Positions 1 to 11,152 are shown, counted from the stretch's first letter. The stretch is DNA of 64,000 nucleotides from Sphingomonas sp. M1-B02 (GCF_026167525.1 NZ_CP110679.1:1488001-1552000); one strand, 5' to 3'. The notes: generated from the letters alone by a model not told the origin. Numbers and translations: made by a program.

Positions 1-982
1 CGCGCAGCCGCGCGATTCCGCACGCCTGCTGCTGCTCGACGGTGCCGAGACTCGCGATGCCGGCATAGCCGACCTGCCGGCCTTGCTGCGCGCGGGCGAT
101 CTGCTCGTGTTAAACGACACGCGCGTGATCCCCGCCCAGCTCGAAGGGACTCGCGGCGACGCGAAGATCGGCGCGACGCTGCACAAGCGCGAGGGGCCAC
201 GGCGGTGGCGCGCGTTCATCCGCAACGCCCGCCGGCTCGGCGACGGCGACAGCGTCGACTTCGGCAACGGCGTGACCGCGATCGTCTCCGACCGCGGCGA
301 CGATGGCAGCTTCGCGCTCACCTTCGCCGGCGACGAGCCGGTGGAGCTGCTGCTGGGCCGCGCCGGGAGCATGCCGCTGCCGCCCTACATCGCCTCGAAA
401 CGCCCGACCGACGCGCGCGACGCCGACGACTATCAGACGATGTTCGCCAGCGAACCCGGCGCCGTCGCCGCTCCCACCGCGGCGCTGCACTTCACCCCCG
501 CGCTGATGGCTGCGCTCGACGCCACGGGGATCGCGCATGCCACGCTGACGCTTCACGTCGGCGCCGGCACTTTCCTGCCGGTCAAGGCCGAGGACACCGT
601 CGATCACCGGATGCACGCCGAATGGGGCCGGATCGACGCGTCGACCGCGGCTCGGCTCAACGCGGTCCGCAAGGCCGGCGGCCGCGTGATCGCGGTCGGC
701 ACCACCAGCCTGCGCCTGATCGAAAGCGCGACCGGCGAAGACGGCGTCATCCGGCCCTTCGAGGGCGACACCGCGATCTTCATCACCCCCGGCTATCGCT
801 TCCGCGGGATCGACGGGCTGCTGACCAACTTCCATCTGCCGCGCTCGACCCTGTTCATGCTGGTATCGGCGCTGATGGGGCTGGAGCGGATGCAGGCCGC
901 CTATGCGCATGCCATCGCGCAGGGATACCGCTTTTACTCCTATGGCGACGCCAGCCTGCTGCTCCCGGAAAGCGATCTCTGA
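1..982 (+). CDS. queA: S-adenosylmethionine:tRNA ribosyltransferase-isomerase QueA (5' partial)
   Basis: QueA transfers the ribosyl part of AdoMet to 7-aminomethyl-7-deazaguanine in tRNA, making epoxyqueuosine in the wobble position; it acts in the cytoplasm. The frame is open from base 2 without a start codon, and the first residues ([12 protein letters not shown]) already look like QueA, so the true start lies outside the window; the ATG at 83 is internal. Family signatures visible are NDTRVIPA near the N-terminus, [11 protein letters not shown] in the middle, TTSLRLIES and [13 protein letters not shown] near the C-terminus. The stop TGA (980-982) overlaps the ATG of the next gene by one base (TGATG), suggesting translational coupling. 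tgt and queG, for the steps before and after, are also in this window. Identification is secure. Confidence 0.96.
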   Translation, partial: AQPRDSARLLLLDGAETRDAGIADLPALLRAGDLLVLNDTRVIPAQLEGTRGDAKIGATLHKREGPRRWRAFIRNARRLGDGDSVDFGNGVTAIVSDRGDDGSFALTFAGDEPVELLLGRAGSMPLPPYIASKRPTDARDADDYQTMFASEPGAVAAPTAALHFTPALMAALDATGIAHATLTLHVGAGTFLPVKAEDTVDHRMHAEWGRIDASTAARLNAVRKAGGRVIAVGTTSLRLIESATGEDGVIRPFEGDTAIFITPGYRFRGIDGLLTNFHLPRSTLFMLVSALMGLERMQAAYAHAIAQGYRFYSYGDASLLLPESDL

Positions 983-1494
983 TGCGCCTGCTCGTCCTCC
1001 TCGCCGCCCTGAGCGCGACGCCCGCAGTCGCGCAGCAGACGCCGCCGATCGCACCCGCTCTCCCCGGCCCGCGCGCGCAGCCGATGCCGACGGTCATGGC
1101 CGAGCCGGTCGCGGTAATGATCGCAGCCTTCGACGCCGACGGCGACGCGCAAGTCACCCGGCCCGAATTCGCTGCCGGGCTGAAGCGCAGTTTCGACAGC
1201 ATCGACCGCACCGGGGCAGGATCCCTCGGCTATATCGCCTTCTCCGACTGGTCCGAACGCTGGCTAGGCGATCGCAACACGCTGCCCAGTCCGTTCGAGA
1301 CCGATCGCAACGGCGACAATCGCATCACTTATGAAGAGCTCGCCGCACGTTTCGACCTGCTGTTCACGCGCTTTGACGTGGACAAGGACGGGGCGATCAG
1401 CCGTCGCGAATTGTTGACTGTGCGGCCCCAGATGTTCGAACGCGGACCACGGCGCGAGGCCTTGCCCGAAGGAAAGCCTCGGCGCCGGCGTTGA
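982..1494 (+). CDS. Secreted/periplasmic EF-hand calcium-binding protein
   Basis: A 170-residue protein with a cleavable-looking signal peptide ([19 protein letters not shown]) followed by a Pro-rich stretch and four EF-hand units. Loops 1, 3 and 4 are canonical: DADGDAQVTRPE, DRNGDNRITYEE and DVDKDGAISRRE, with Asp at 1, 3 (or Asn) and 5 and Glu at 12. The second unit (DRTGAGSLGYIA) lacks most ligands and is probably non-binding. The C-terminus is Arg/Lys-rich. It probably buffers or senses calcium in the periplasm; no enzymatic domain is seen. The start at 982 is chosen because it gives the signal peptide and the one-base overlap with queA; the frame is also open upstream but without export signal. 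Confidence 0.85.
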   Translation: MRLLVLLAALSATPAVAQQTPPIAPALPGPRAQPMPTVMAEPVAVMIAAFDADGDAQVTRPEFAAGLKRSFDSIDRTGAGSLGYIAFSDWSERWLGDRNTLPSPFETDRNGDNRITYEELAARFDLLFTRFDVDKDGAISRRELLTVRPQMFERGPRREALPEGKPRRRR

Positions 1495-1535
1495 GGCGCT
1501 AGCATCTCATGCGGATGCGCGGCTAAGACCCGCGG

Positions 1536-2465
1536 ATGGCCGCCGCGCACGACCACAATCACAGCCATGCCCCGGCCAGCTTCGGGCGCGCCTTCGCGAT
1601 CGGCACCGCGCTCAATATCGGCTTCGTGCTGGTGGAGGGCACTGCCGGCTTCCTCACCGACTCGGTCGCTTTGCTCGCCGATGCCGGGCACAACCTGTCC
1701 GACGTGCTGGGGCTGCTCGTCGCCTGGGCCGCGGTGGAGCTGGGCAAGCGCCCTGCCTCGAAGCGCTTTACCTATGGCCTGCGCAGCAGCTCGATCCTCG
1801 CGGCGCTCACGAATTCGGTGCTGCTGCTGGTCGCGGTCGGCGCGATCGCCTGGGAAGCCATCGGGCGTTTCGCCGATCCGCCGCAGGTCCACGGTGCGAC
1901 GGTGATGGTCGTCGCCGCCATCGGCATCGTAATCAACTCGGCCACCGCTTTGCTGTTCGCACGCGGACGCAAGGACGATGTGAATATTCGCGGCGCCTAT
2001 CTCCACATGGCTGCAGATGCCGCGGTCTCGGCGGGGGTGGTAATCGGCGGCGCGCTCATGCTGCTGACGGGCGCGGCCTGGATCGATCCGGCGATCAGCC
2101 TGTTGATCGTCGCGGTGATCCTTTGGAGCACCTGGGGCCTGGCCCGCGAATCGTTGACGATGGTGCTGCAGGCGGTGCCCGAGGGTGTCGATGCGGAGGC
2201 GGTTGAGGCTGCCTTGGCCGCCGTGCCGGGCGTGACGCGCGTCCACGATCTCCACATCTGGCCGATGAGCACGACCGAGACCGCGCTCACCGCGCGGCTG
2301 CGGATGCCGGACGGGCATCCCGGCGACGCCTGTCTGGCGGAGCTGCAGCATCGGCTGGCGCACGATTTCCACATCGATCACATGACCGTCCAGATCGAAC
2401 TGGGCGACGGGGCGGAATGCCGGATGCACGGGCGTGACCATGGCCACGGGCATGACCATGTCTGA
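1536..2465 (+). CDS. Cation diffusion facilitator family transporter (zinc/cobalt efflux)
   Basis: A 309-residue inner-membrane CDF transporter that should export Zn2+ (or Co2+/Cd2+) in exchange for protons. It has His-rich ends (HDHNHSH at the N-terminus, HGRDHGHGHDH at the C-terminus), about six hydrophobic segments, and the two metal-site motifs of the family: ADAGHNLSD in TM2 and HMAADAAVSAG in TM5. The cytoplasmic C-terminal domain carries VHDLHIWPM and HIDHMTVQIE, typical of the CzcD/ZitB group. The 3' end overlaps the next gene by 8 bases, so the two are probably co-transcribed. Exact metal specificity cannot be read from the sequence. Confidence 0.93.
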   Translation: MAAAHDHNHSHAPASFGRAFAIGTALNIGFVLVEGTAGFLTDSVALLADAGHNLSDVLGLLVAWAAVELGKRPASKRFTYGLRSSSILAALTNSVLLLVAVGAIAWEAIGRFADPPQVHGATVMVVAAIGIVINSATALLFARGRKDDVNIRGAYLHMAADAAVSAGVVIGGALMLLTGAAWIDPAISLLIVAVILWSTWGLARESLTMVLQAVPEGVDAEAVEAALAAVPGVTRVHDLHIWPMSTTETALTARLRMPDGHPGDACLAELQHRLAHDFHIDHMTVQIELGDGAECRMHGRDHGHGHDHV

Positions 2466-3132
2466 GACACCCGACGAAGCCGTCTACAGCGGCCCTCCGA
2501 TTCGACTCGTGATCTTCGATTTCGACGGCACGCTTTCGGACAGCGGCGACTGGTTCCTGTCGGTGATCGACCAGATCGCACGCCGCTTCCACTTCCGGAC
2601 CGTCAAGGATGGCGAGGTCGAGATGCTGCGGCACAAGAGTTCGCGCGAAGTCATCGCCTTCCTGGGTATCGCGCGCTGGAAGCTGCCGTTGATCGCGCGC
2701 CACGTGCGCGGGCTGGTCGGCCGCGAGGCGCATCACATCGCCTTGTTTCCCGGGACCCCGGGGCTACTCGATCGGCTCTCTGCTACGGGCGTGAAGATCG
2801 CGCTCGTCACGTCCAATTCGGAAGCGAATGCGCGCAATATCCTGGGTCCGGACTGCGCGGCAAAGATCGATTTCTACGCGTGCGGCGCCTCGTTGTTCGG
2901 CAAGGCTCCCAAGTTTCGCAAGGTCTTGAAGAAGATGGGTATCCCCGCAGCGCAGGCGCTGTCGATCGGCGACGAGACGCGCGACGTCGACGCCGCGCGC
3001 GAAGTGGGGATGCGAGCCGGCTCGGTGCTGTGGGGCTACGCCAGCGAAGCCGCGCTCGCCGGGCAGGCCCCGGACACGCTGTTTCGCACGCCGGAAGAAA
3101 TCTTGGCTTATGTCGCAGGGCGCCGGGGCTAG
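2458..3132 (+). CDS. HAD family hydrolase (phosphoglycolate-phosphatase-like)
   Basis: A HAD-superfamily phosphatase of about 224 residues. Motif I is VIFDFDGTLSDS with the nucleophilic Asp; motif II is the VTSN stretch; the conserved Lys lies around FGKAPKFRKVLKKMG; motif IV is SIGDETRDVDAAREVGM. A helical cap sits between motifs I and II, as in subfamily IA. The substrate is unknown; phosphoglycolate or a related small phosphoester is likely. The ATG at 2458 overlaps the end of the CDF gene (ATGTCTGA) and starts close to motif I; in-frame ATGs at 2434 and 2440 would add a few residues but lie deeper inside the upstream gene. Confidence 0.88.
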   Translation: MSETPDEAVYSGPPIRLVIFDFDGTLSDSGDWFLSVIDQIARRFHFRTVKDGEVEMLRHKSSREVIAFLGIARWKLPLIARHVRGLVGREAHHIALFPGTPGLLDRLSATGVKIALVTSNSEANARNILGPDCAAKIDFYACGASLFGKAPKFRKVLKKMGIPAAQALSIGDETRDVDAAREVGMRAGSVLWGYASEAALAGQAPDTLFRTPEEILAYVAGRRG

Positions 3133-3268
3133 CGAACCCATCAACGACCGCTATCGGCGCAAAGGCTGATCTTCCGACTTTGGGTGGGAACCGGACATTA
3201 GCGAACTTCGTCAGTCGCCAGACGACTACGTGCGCCGTCGTACACCCCCTGAACAAAATGCTTTGGGA

Positions 3269-3580
3269 CTAGCTTCCCCAGTTCGTGAAGACGCCAACGG
3301 CCAACTCCGCCCATAGCCATAGGAACATCCCGACAACACCGAGGATCGCGAGCACGCGGGTCGAACCACTGCGGACGGCGCGGACGATGAACTCGATCGC
3401 TCCACCGAGGAGGAGAAACATAACTGCTGCGAACACGAAGTCGCCTAAAGTCCAGTTGACCTCAGAGGTGAATTGCATGGCAACGGCCGGGGCCAAGAGC
3501 AACGCGCCTAACAACCCCCATCCGGCGATGCGCCATATGGAGGTTCCGGCCCGCGGGTTGATCGTCTGATCCGTCATCAT
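3269..3580 (-). CDS. Small membrane protein of unknown function
   Basis: A 103-residue protein with three hydrophobic segments: roughly residues 16-36 (GWGLLGALLLAPAVAMQF), 44-62 (FVFAAVMFLLLGGAIEF) and 76-95 (ILGVVGMFLWLWAELAVGVF). The short loops (TSEVNWTLGDF) and terminal NWGS look like a conserved family that I cannot name. The start at 3580 (ATGATG) is preceded by AGAGGTG at the right spacing, so the longer upstream reading frame to 3682 is not needed. It stands alone between two plus-strand regions. Confidence 0.7.
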   Translation of the reverse strand: MMTDQTINPRAGTSIWRIAGWGLLGALLLAPAVAMQFTSEVNWTLGDFVFAAVMFLLLGGAIEFIVRAVRSGSTRVLAILGVVGMFLWLWAELAVGVFTNWGS

Positions 3581-3854
3581 GTTCACCTCTATGCGTGATT
3601 GAGACCGCCCAATAGGATAAGCGCCGACCGGAGACGTGAGCGAAGCATGAGCAAACCCTGATTTATTCCTGAAGTCTGCCACGGCAGTTCCGCCATCACC
3701 ACGCGTACTTGTTTCTGTGAGTCATGAGCTCAGACGAATGTCCGAGATTGGGTCGTTAGCCGACCGGCCGCTTTTCTGAGTGTAAGCCAAACATTCCGTT
3801 GGCGAGACTGATCCACGCGGAGCGAGTTGAACGGGTCAGGGCGTCGAAAGGCAA

Positions 3855-4018
3855 TCAGCCCCCGCCGACCCCTTCGATCACCGTCCCGCCGCCGCCGCAT
3901 TCGGGGCAGACGCCGCCATCGGCTTCGCCCGATCCGGCGCAGCGGCGGCAGACATTTTCGCCGGTCCCCGGAGTGCCGGGCTCGGCATCGTCACCGGGAT
4001 TGGTAGGAATGCTCGCCA

Positions 4019-4019
<1 letters not shown>
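3855..4019 (-). CDS. Zinc-knuckle mini-protein (DnaJ-type CxxCxGxG motifs)
   Basis: A 54-residue protein carrying two CxxC-G-G motifs, CRRCAGSG and CPECGGGG, separated by six residues. This is the repeat pattern of the DnaJ cysteine-rich region and of small zinc-ribbon proteins, so one Zn2+ is probably bound by the four cysteines. The N-terminus is acidic and Pro/Gly-rich, the C-terminus glycine-rich. Its ATG overlaps the TGA of the upstream cupin gene by one base, so the pair should be translationally coupled. Function is unknown. Confidence 0.7.
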
Positions 4020-5872
<1,853 letters not shown>

Positions 5873-6005
5873 TACCGCTCAATCACTACCTTAACCATAA
5901 GCTGTTCCGGGGCGGGACGCGGCCAAAAAGCAGGGCGCGGACGCGCGTGCGAATCGCTATAGCGCAGGCCGGAAGCGGGCCTCTGCCCGCGCGGAGGTCT
6001 CGAAC

Positions 6006-6989
6006 TTGTTCTGGCGGCGCTTCTCACAAATGCAGGCTCGGGGGATCGCCGCGGCCGCCCTTGTGTCGCTCGTGGGAGCCGGATTCTCGGCCAAGGCGCT
6101 GAGCCCCGAGCCGCTCGCGCCCGTCGCTGCGCCTGCCAGCGCGGGCTATGAGGCCGACGATCATTTCCCCGGCGCGGCTTATTATACTGCGGTCTCCGAC
6201 GAGGCCGCGCAGGCGGCCGGCACCACCGGCACGACCGCGCTTCCCGATCTGCCCGTCCCGCAAGGCGGCGTCGACGGATCGATCCAGCCCGCCAGCCCGT
6301 TCCGGCTGGTCGGCACCGATATCGACAAGGCGCGCGCGATGCAGTGCCTGACGACGGCAATCTATTACGAAGCAGCGAGCGAGCCCGACGATGGCCAGCG
6401 CGCGGTGGCGCAAGTCATCCTTAATCGCGCCCGGCATCCCGCTTTCCCCGCCACGGTCTGCGGCGTCGTTTTCCAGGGTTCGGAGCGCAAGGGCTGCCAG
6501 TTCAGCTTCGCCTGCGACGGCGCCATGGCGCGCATCCCCTCGCGCACCGCCTGGGCCCGCGCCGGACGGGTCGCAGCAGCCGCGCTGGCAGGAAGCGTCT
6601 TCGCGCCGGTCGGCATGGCGACGCATTACCACACTTATGCGGTGACCCCGTCGTGGAACCGCAGCCTGGTGATGACCGGCGTCTATGGCGCGCATTTCTT
6701 CCATCGCTGGAAGGGCGGCTGGGGCACCGCCGCCGCCTTCACCCAGGCCTATCGCGGCAACGAGCCCTTCCCCGGCCCGCATCCGAGCGCGCTGGTCGCC
6801 GCACCGGTCGCCGCCAATCCGCTTGCGCTCGCCGTGCCGATGCCGGTGGTCCCGCCGACCCCCAGCGCGGCTATCCAGCCGGCCTATGCCGCCAGCGGGA
6901 CGCCGACCACGGCCTATGCCGGCACTGCAACGCTCCCCGACTCGCAGATCCTCGACAAGTGGAAGGACAGCGGCAAGCCGCTGCGCTGA
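6006..6989 (+). CDS. SleB-type cell wall hydrolase
   Basis: A 327-residue exported protein of the Hydrolase_2/SleB family, which cleaves peptidoglycan glycan strands. The N-terminus is a signal or anchor (AAALVSLVGAGFSAKAL). The catalytic domain begins near residue 115 with CLTTAIYYEAASEPDDGQ, whose Glu in YYEA is the expected catalytic residue, followed by QVILNRARHPAFPATVCGVV, FQGSERKGCQFSFACDG and ATHYHTYAVTPSWNRSL. The tail is Pro/Ala-rich. The start is TTG at 6006, supported by GGAGG at 5993-5997 eight bases upstream; the next ATG (6030) lacks a ribosome site. It probably works in wall remodelling at growth or division. Confidence 0.88.
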   Translation: MFWRRFSQMQARGIAAAALVSLVGAGFSAKALSPEPLAPVAAPASAGYEADDHFPGAAYYTAVSDEAAQAAGTTGTTALPDLPVPQGGVDGSIQPASPFRLVGTDIDKARAMQCLTTAIYYEAASEPDDGQRAVAQVILNRARHPAFPATVCGVVFQGSERKGCQFSFACDGAMARIPSRTAWARAGRVAAAALAGSVFAPVGMATHYHTYAVTPSWNRSLVMTGVYGAHFFHRWKGGWGTAAAFTQAYRGNEPFPGPHPSALVAAPVAANPLALAVPMPVVPPTPSAAIQPAYAASGTPTTAYAGTATLPDSQILDKWKDSGKPLR

Positions 6990-6995
6990 ACCGAA

Positions 6996-7024
6996 ACGGG
7001 CCCCGCCAAAATGGCGGAGCCCGT
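6996..7024. terminator. Hairpin between convergent genes
   Basis: ACGGGC and GCCCGT flank CCGCCA-AA-TGGCGG, forming a strong stem with one bulge. It lies between the converging hydrolase and small periplasmic protein genes and could stop both, although there is no long T tract on either side. Confidence 0.45.
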
Positions 7025-7049
7025 GGTCGTCAGCCTGGCCGATCGCGGA

Positions 7050-7409
7050 TCAGCGGCGGCGGTTGTTGCGATCCTGCTTCTCGGTCCGGATCCGAGCCGA
7101 TAGCGCATCGAAACGGCGATCGAGATCACGACGCTCGGCGACGGTCAGCCCGGGCCGCGAGTTGCGATACTGGGTCTCGAGCCGCGAGAGGGCACGGAAC
7201 TCGTTGCGCACCCGGGTCGCCTCTGCGCGGCTGAGCGCGCCGGAACGGATGCCCTGGTTTATCCGCGTCTCGAGGCGCTGCTGGCGGGCATTGATATTCT
7301 GCCACGCCTGGACGCTGGCATAGCCCGGCGCCGGAGCCGCGCTGACGGTGGCGGGCAGGGTCGCGGCGGCGATGCCGAGGCCTGCGAGCATCAGGGTGAA
7401 CTTCTTCAT
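7050..7409 (-). CDS. Small periplasmic helical protein, unknown function
   Basis: A 119-residue protein with a clear signal peptide (KKFTLMLAGLGIAAATLPATVSAAPA). The mature part is highly charged and predicted helical: ARQQRLETRINQGIRSG, LSRAEATRVRNEFRALSRLE, and LTVAERRDLDRRFDALSARI, ending in a basic tail DRNNRRR. The pattern of short Leu/Arg heptads suggests an antiparallel coiled coil, as in several small envelope proteins of sphingomonads. AGGAGTT upstream supports the ATG at 7409. No enzymatic motif is present. Confidence 0.75.
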   Translation of the reverse strand: MKKFTLMLAGLGIAAATLPATVSAAPAPGYASVQAWQNINARQQRLETRINQGIRSGALSRAEATRVRNEFRALSRLETQYRNSRPGLTVAERRDLDRRFDALSARIRTEKQDRNNRRR

Positions 7410-7546
7410 GGCGAACTCCTCTTTCTGAACTGGACCGCCACATTGCCGCGGTCGAAAGCCTGTATCGAACGCGCATGTCGCGCAGGTGTCCCACGGTTCG
7501 TCTTATTCTGTCGCTTTTTGTCGCAAGCGCGGGAAGTTCGTTCAGC

Positions 7547-9211
7547 TCAGGCCGGCTCGAGCAGGCGCTCTGCCTGTGCCCGCGCCTCGTCGGTAATCTC
7601 CGCGCCGGAAAGCATGCGCGCGATTTCCTCGCGGCGCTCGCCGCTGTCGAGCGGAGTCACGCCGGTGCGGGTGACGGTGCCGTCATGGCTCTTCGCGATG
7701 AGCAGATGCCGCGTGCCGCGCGCCGCGACCTGCGGGCTGTGCGTCACCACCAGCACCTGCGCGGTACCCGCCAGCCGGGCGAGGCGATCGCCGATCGCGC
7801 TGGCGACCGCGCCGCCGACGCCGCGATCGATCTCGTCGAAGATCAAGGTCGCCGCCCCGCCTTCCTCGGCCAGGGCTACCTTCATCGCCAGAATGAAGCG
7901 CGACAATTCGCCTCCCGACGCAATCTTGATCAGCGGCGCAAAGGGCGCCCCCGGGTTGGTCGATACTTCGAACTCCACCCGGTCCATCCCCGCCGGCGAC
8001 CAGAGACTCTCGTCAAGCTGCTCGACGACCGTTTGGAAACGGGCGGCATCGAGTTTGAGCGGCTTGAGCTCGGTCATCACCGCGAGATCGAGCCGAGTCG
8101 CGGCGATGCTGCGCGCTTCGGATAGTTTGCGCGCCGCGTCGCGATAGGCGCGGTGCGATTCCTCGACCGCCAGTTCGAGCCGGGCGATCCCTGCGCCGCC
8201 ACCCTGCACCCGCTCGAGCCGCGCTTCCATCTCGGCAAGGAAGGCCGGCAGCGCGTCGGGCTGTATGCGATGCTTGCGGGCAAGCCCGCGCAATTCGAAC
8301 AGCCGCGCCTCGTCGGCCTCGAGCGCTGCCGGATCGAAGGCGAGCGCATCGGCGGCCAGCGCCAGACTGTCTTGCGCCGCGCTGCCTTCGTTGATCGCGC
8401 GATCGATCGCGACCAGCGCTTCGGCCAGCGCTGCATGTCCATCAGCGATCCGCTCCAATATGCGCGCAGCCTGGCGCAACTGGCTCAGCCCCCCGTCCGA
8501 TCCGTCGAGCAGTTCGGATACCGCGTGCAGATCCTCGGCGATCTTCTCGCCGCGCTGCATCGTCGCACGGCGGCCGGCGAGTTCTTCCTCCTCGCCTTCT
8601 TCCGGCGCCAGCGTGCGCAATTCGGTGACGACATGTTCGAGCCATTCGCGATCGCGCTCGGCTACATCCTGCTCGGCGCGGGCGACCGCCAACGCGCCCT
8701 CGGCCTCGCGCCACGCCCGGTGCGCGATGGCGACCGCGCCCGTCTCAAGCCGGGCAAAGGCATCGAGCAGCGCACGGTGCCCCCGAGGATTGAGCAGTCC
8801 GCGATCGTCATGCTGGCCGTGGATCTCGACGAGATGTGGGGCAAGTTCGCGCAACAGCCCGGCGGAGGCAGGCTGATCGTTGACGAAGCCGCGGCTGCCG
8901 CCATCCGACTTGACGATGCGGCGGATCAGCAAGGGCTCGCCGGGTTCGAGATCGAGCCCGTTCTGCGCCATCAGGTTCGCGACCGCGCCACCAGGTGCCG
9001 GCATCGCGAAGCTGGCGGTGACGACGGCCTGGGCAGCCCCCTGGCGGACCAGCCCGCTCTCGCCCCGCGCGCCCAGCGCGAGGCCCAGTGCATCCAGCAG
9101 AATCGATTTGCCCGCGCCGGTTTCGCCGGTGAGCACGCCCAGCCCGGCACCGAATTCGAGATCGAGCGCCTCGATCAGAACCACGTCGCGGATGGAAAGC
9201 GCCGTCAGCAT
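7547..9211 (-). CDS. recN: DNA repair protein RecN
   Basis: RecN is an SMC-like ATPase used in recombinational repair of double-strand breaks. The 554-residue protein has the Walker A motif GETGAGKSILLDAL near residue 30, a long helical central region with two charged coiled-coil halves, then the signature FILAMKVALAEE region, Walker B TLIFDEIDRGVGGAVA, and VLVVTHSPQVAA with the switch His. Length and motif order match the family. The ATG at 9211 gives the standard start MLTALSIRDVVLIEALDLEF. It lies just downstream of bamD in the same direction, an order often seen in sphingomonads. Confidence 0.96.
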   Translation of the reverse strand: MLTALSIRDVVLIEALDLEFGAGLGVLTGETGAGKSILLDALGLALGARGESGLVRQGAAQAVVTASFAMPAPGGAVANLMAQNGLDLEPGEPLLIRRIVKSDGGSRGFVNDQPASAGLLRELAPHLVEIHGQHDDRGLLNPRGHRALLDAFARLETGAVAIAHRAWREAEGALAVARAEQDVAERDREWLEHVVTELRTLAPEEGEEEELAGRRATMQRGEKIAEDLHAVSELLDGSDGGLSQLRQAARILERIADGHAALAEALVAIDRAINEGSAAQDSLALAADALAFDPAALEADEARLFELRGLARKHRIQPDALPAFLAEMEARLERVQGGGAGIARLELAVEESHRAYRDAARKLSEARSIAATRLDLAVMTELKPLKLDAARFQTVVEQLDESLWSPAGMDRVEFEVSTNPGAPFAPLIKIASGGELSRFILAMKVALAEEGGAATLIFDEIDRGVGGAVASAIGDRLARLAGTAQVLVVTHSPQVAARGTRHLLIAKSHDGTVTRTGVTPLDSGERREEIARMLSGAEITDEARAQAERLLEPA

Positions 9212-9275
9212 GGCGCCCCTATCGCAGGAACGGAGAAGGAACGGAAGCCGCCGCGAACGACAAGCCGGAGCCCGA

Positions 9276-10082
9276 TCAGCTCGCGGGCGACTGCGCCAAA
9301 GCGAGCTTGTCGCGATTGTCCTGCATCAGCTCATAGGCCTGCTGGTACCATTTGGTGCCGGGGTAATTGGCGCCGAGCACCGCCGCCGCCTTGTTCGCCT
9401 CGACCGGAACCCCGAGCGCAAGATAGGATTCGGTCAGCCGCATCAGCGCTTCGGGCACATGCGTGGTCATCTGATAATTGTCGGCCACCGCGCGGAACCG
9501 CATCGTAGCGGCGAGCCACTGGCCGCGGCTCTGATAGAAGCGACCGATCTCCATCTCTTTGCCCGCAAGATGGTCGCGAACCAGATCGATCTTCAGCCGC
9601 GCATCGGCTGCGTAGCGGGTGTTGGGATAGCGGCGGGTCAACTCGCCCAGCGAATCGAGCGCCTGCTGGGTGATCTTCTGGTCGCGAGTCACGTCCTGAA
9701 CCTGCTCATAATAGCTCAGGCCGATCAGATAATAAGCGTAAGGCGCGTCGCGATTGCCCGGATGCACTGCAAGGAAGCGCTGCGCCGAGGCGATCGCCTC
9801 AGGATAATCCTGATTCAGATAGTAACTGAACGCGCCCATCAGTTGCGCGCGGCGCGCCCACACCGAATAGGGATGCTGGCGCTCGACCTCGTCGAACAGC
9901 GCCGCCGCCAGCTTATACTGACCTTGATCGAGCCGCTCCTTGCCAGCGCTGTACAGCGTGCCAACGTCGCGGGCGACGTAGGGAAGGTCGCCGGGGGCGC
10001 CGCGCTTGGCACAGCCGGCTACCGAAAAGGCAAGCACCGGGACGAGGGCGAGCGCGCAAGCGCGGGCAATGGGGGTACGCAT
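9276..10082 (-). CDS. bamD: Outer membrane assembly lipoprotein BamD
   Basis: BamD is the essential lipoprotein partner of BamA in inserting beta-barrel proteins. The 268-residue product has a lipoprotein signal with lipobox VAGC, followed by TPR-type repeats: LYSAGKERLDQGQYKLAAALFDEV begins the first, and later repeats contain RRAQLMGAFSYYLNQDYPEAI, YAYYLIGLSYYEQ and YQSRGQWLAATMRF. The Tyr/Ala spacing and length fit the YfiO/BamD family. The ATG at 10082 is chosen because it starts the signal peptide; the long open frame upstream to 11036 is antisense to the isomerase gene. Confidence 0.95.
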   Translation of the reverse strand: MRTPIARACALALVPVLAFSVAGCAKRGAPGDLPYVARDVGTLYSAGKERLDQGQYKLAAALFDEVERQHPYSVWARRAQLMGAFSYYLNQDYPEAIASAQRFLAVHPGNRDAPYAYYLIGLSYYEQVQDVTRDQKITQQALDSLGELTRRYPNTRYAADARLKIDLVRDHLAGKEMEIGRFYQSRGQWLAATMRFRAVADNYQMTTHVPEALMRLTESYLALGVPVEANKAAAVLGANYPGTKWYQQAYELMQDNRDKLALAQSPAS

Positions 10083-10220
10083 GGGCGGGGTCTTAGCCGA
10101 GCGTAGTGGCTTCGAACAATCCTTTTCGCGGCGGCTTTGTGGCGGGTCGATTGGCCAACAAAATATTGCCGGGGATCGCGTGGCGGGCCAAAGGCGTTTC
10201 AGAGCGAAATGGAGATCACC

Positions 10221-11048
10221 TTGACTGCTACGCTTCTCGCCACGCACCGCGTTGAAAAGCCCTGGGGGCGCCATACGCTCTATCCCGGTTTCGCCGATCC
10301 CGCGCCCGACGGCGAGCCGGTCGGCGAGATCTGGTTCCAGGCGCAGGGTGACGCTGCGCCCGATCTCCTGATCAAATATCTCTTCACCAGCGAGAAATTG
10401 TCGGTCCAGGTTCATCCGAACGACGAGCAGGCGCATGCTGCCGGGCTTCCGCGCGGCAAGGACGAATGCTGGATCATCCTGGATGCGGAGCCCGATTCCA
10501 CGATCGCCCTCGGCACCAGACAGCCGCAGACCCGCGAAGCGCTCCGCGCGGCCGCGCTCGACGGCTCGATCGAGGCGATGCTCGACTGGAAGCCGGTTAA
10601 GGCCGGCGACTTCTTTTACTCCGCTTCGGGCGTGATCCACGCGATCGGCGCCGGCATCACGCTGATCGAGGTCCAGCAGAATAGCGAAACCACCTATCGC
10701 CTCTACGATTATGGCCGCCCGCGCGAGCTGCACCTCGATGCGGGTGTCGCCGTCGCCGATCCGAACCCCTATGTCGCGCACCCGACGCCCGGAAAGGTAG
10801 CGGACGATCGCACGATTCTGGTCGAAGGGCCGAAATTCGTGCTCGAGCGCTGGGAAGGGGGGCGTCGCACGCTCACCCTGCCGGCGGGGGTCCAGGGCTG
10901 GCTCGTGCCGGTCAGCGGCGAAGGCGTTGTGGACGGCGTCCCGTTCCGCGCGGGCGAATGCCTGGTGCTTGAGGGCGCATGCGAACTGCATGCTGTTGCG
11001 GGGAGCGATCTGCTGTTCGCCTATCCGGGCACTCACCGGATCCAGTGA
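10221..11048 (+). CDS. Class I mannose-6-phosphate isomerase
   Basis: It interconverts mannose-6-phosphate and fructose-6-phosphate, feeding nucleotide-mannose and polysaccharide synthesis. The cupin-fold metal site is visible: LSVQVHPNDEQAH gives Gln and His, KDECWIILD gives Glu, and SGVIHAIGAGITLIEVQQNSETTYRLYDYGRP holds the last His and the substrate loop. The protein is short (about 275 residues), like the bacterial single-domain forms. I take TTG at 10221 as start (MTATLLATHRVEKPWGRH) because GGAG lies 6 bases upstream; ATG at 10209 is the alternative and adds four residues. It is divergent from bamD. Confidence 0.9.
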   Translation: MTATLLATHRVEKPWGRHTLYPGFADPAPDGEPVGEIWFQAQGDAAPDLLIKYLFTSEKLSVQVHPNDEQAHAAGLPRGKDECWIILDAEPDSTIALGTRQPQTREALRAAALDGSIEAMLDWKPVKAGDFFYSASGVIHAIGAGITLIEVQQNSETTYRLYDYGRPRELHLDAGVAVADPNPYVAHPTPGKVADDRTILVEGPKFVLERWEGGRRTLTLPAGVQGWLVPVSGEGVVDGVPFRAGECLVLEGACELHAVAGSDLLFAYPGTHRIQ

Positions 11049-11152
11049 CGGCTGGGATAGCGGCGCGATGAACGGCCTGTAGTTTGCCGTTCACGCAACC
11101 TCGACCGGCATCGGCACGTTGGGTCGGCACTGTAACAATCAGGAGCCATTCC

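Noticed and set aside
205..981. Long frame upstream of the EF-hand gene
   Set aside because: It is antiphase to queA, lacks a signal and is explained by codon bias; the EF-hand protein starts at 982.
3187..3213. GGAAC-N17-CGTC promoter match
   Set aside because: Reads toward no plus-strand gene; probably chance within the repeat-like sequence.
3150..3215. Repeat-like sequence with spurious frame NVRFPPKVG
   Set aside because: It looks like a fragment of a widespread intergenic repeat, but only one weak copy is here, so it is not listed as a feature.
10083..11036. N-terminal extension of bamD through the isomerase gene
   Set aside because: It is antisense to the isomerase codons; the lipoprotein signal of BamD starts at 10082.
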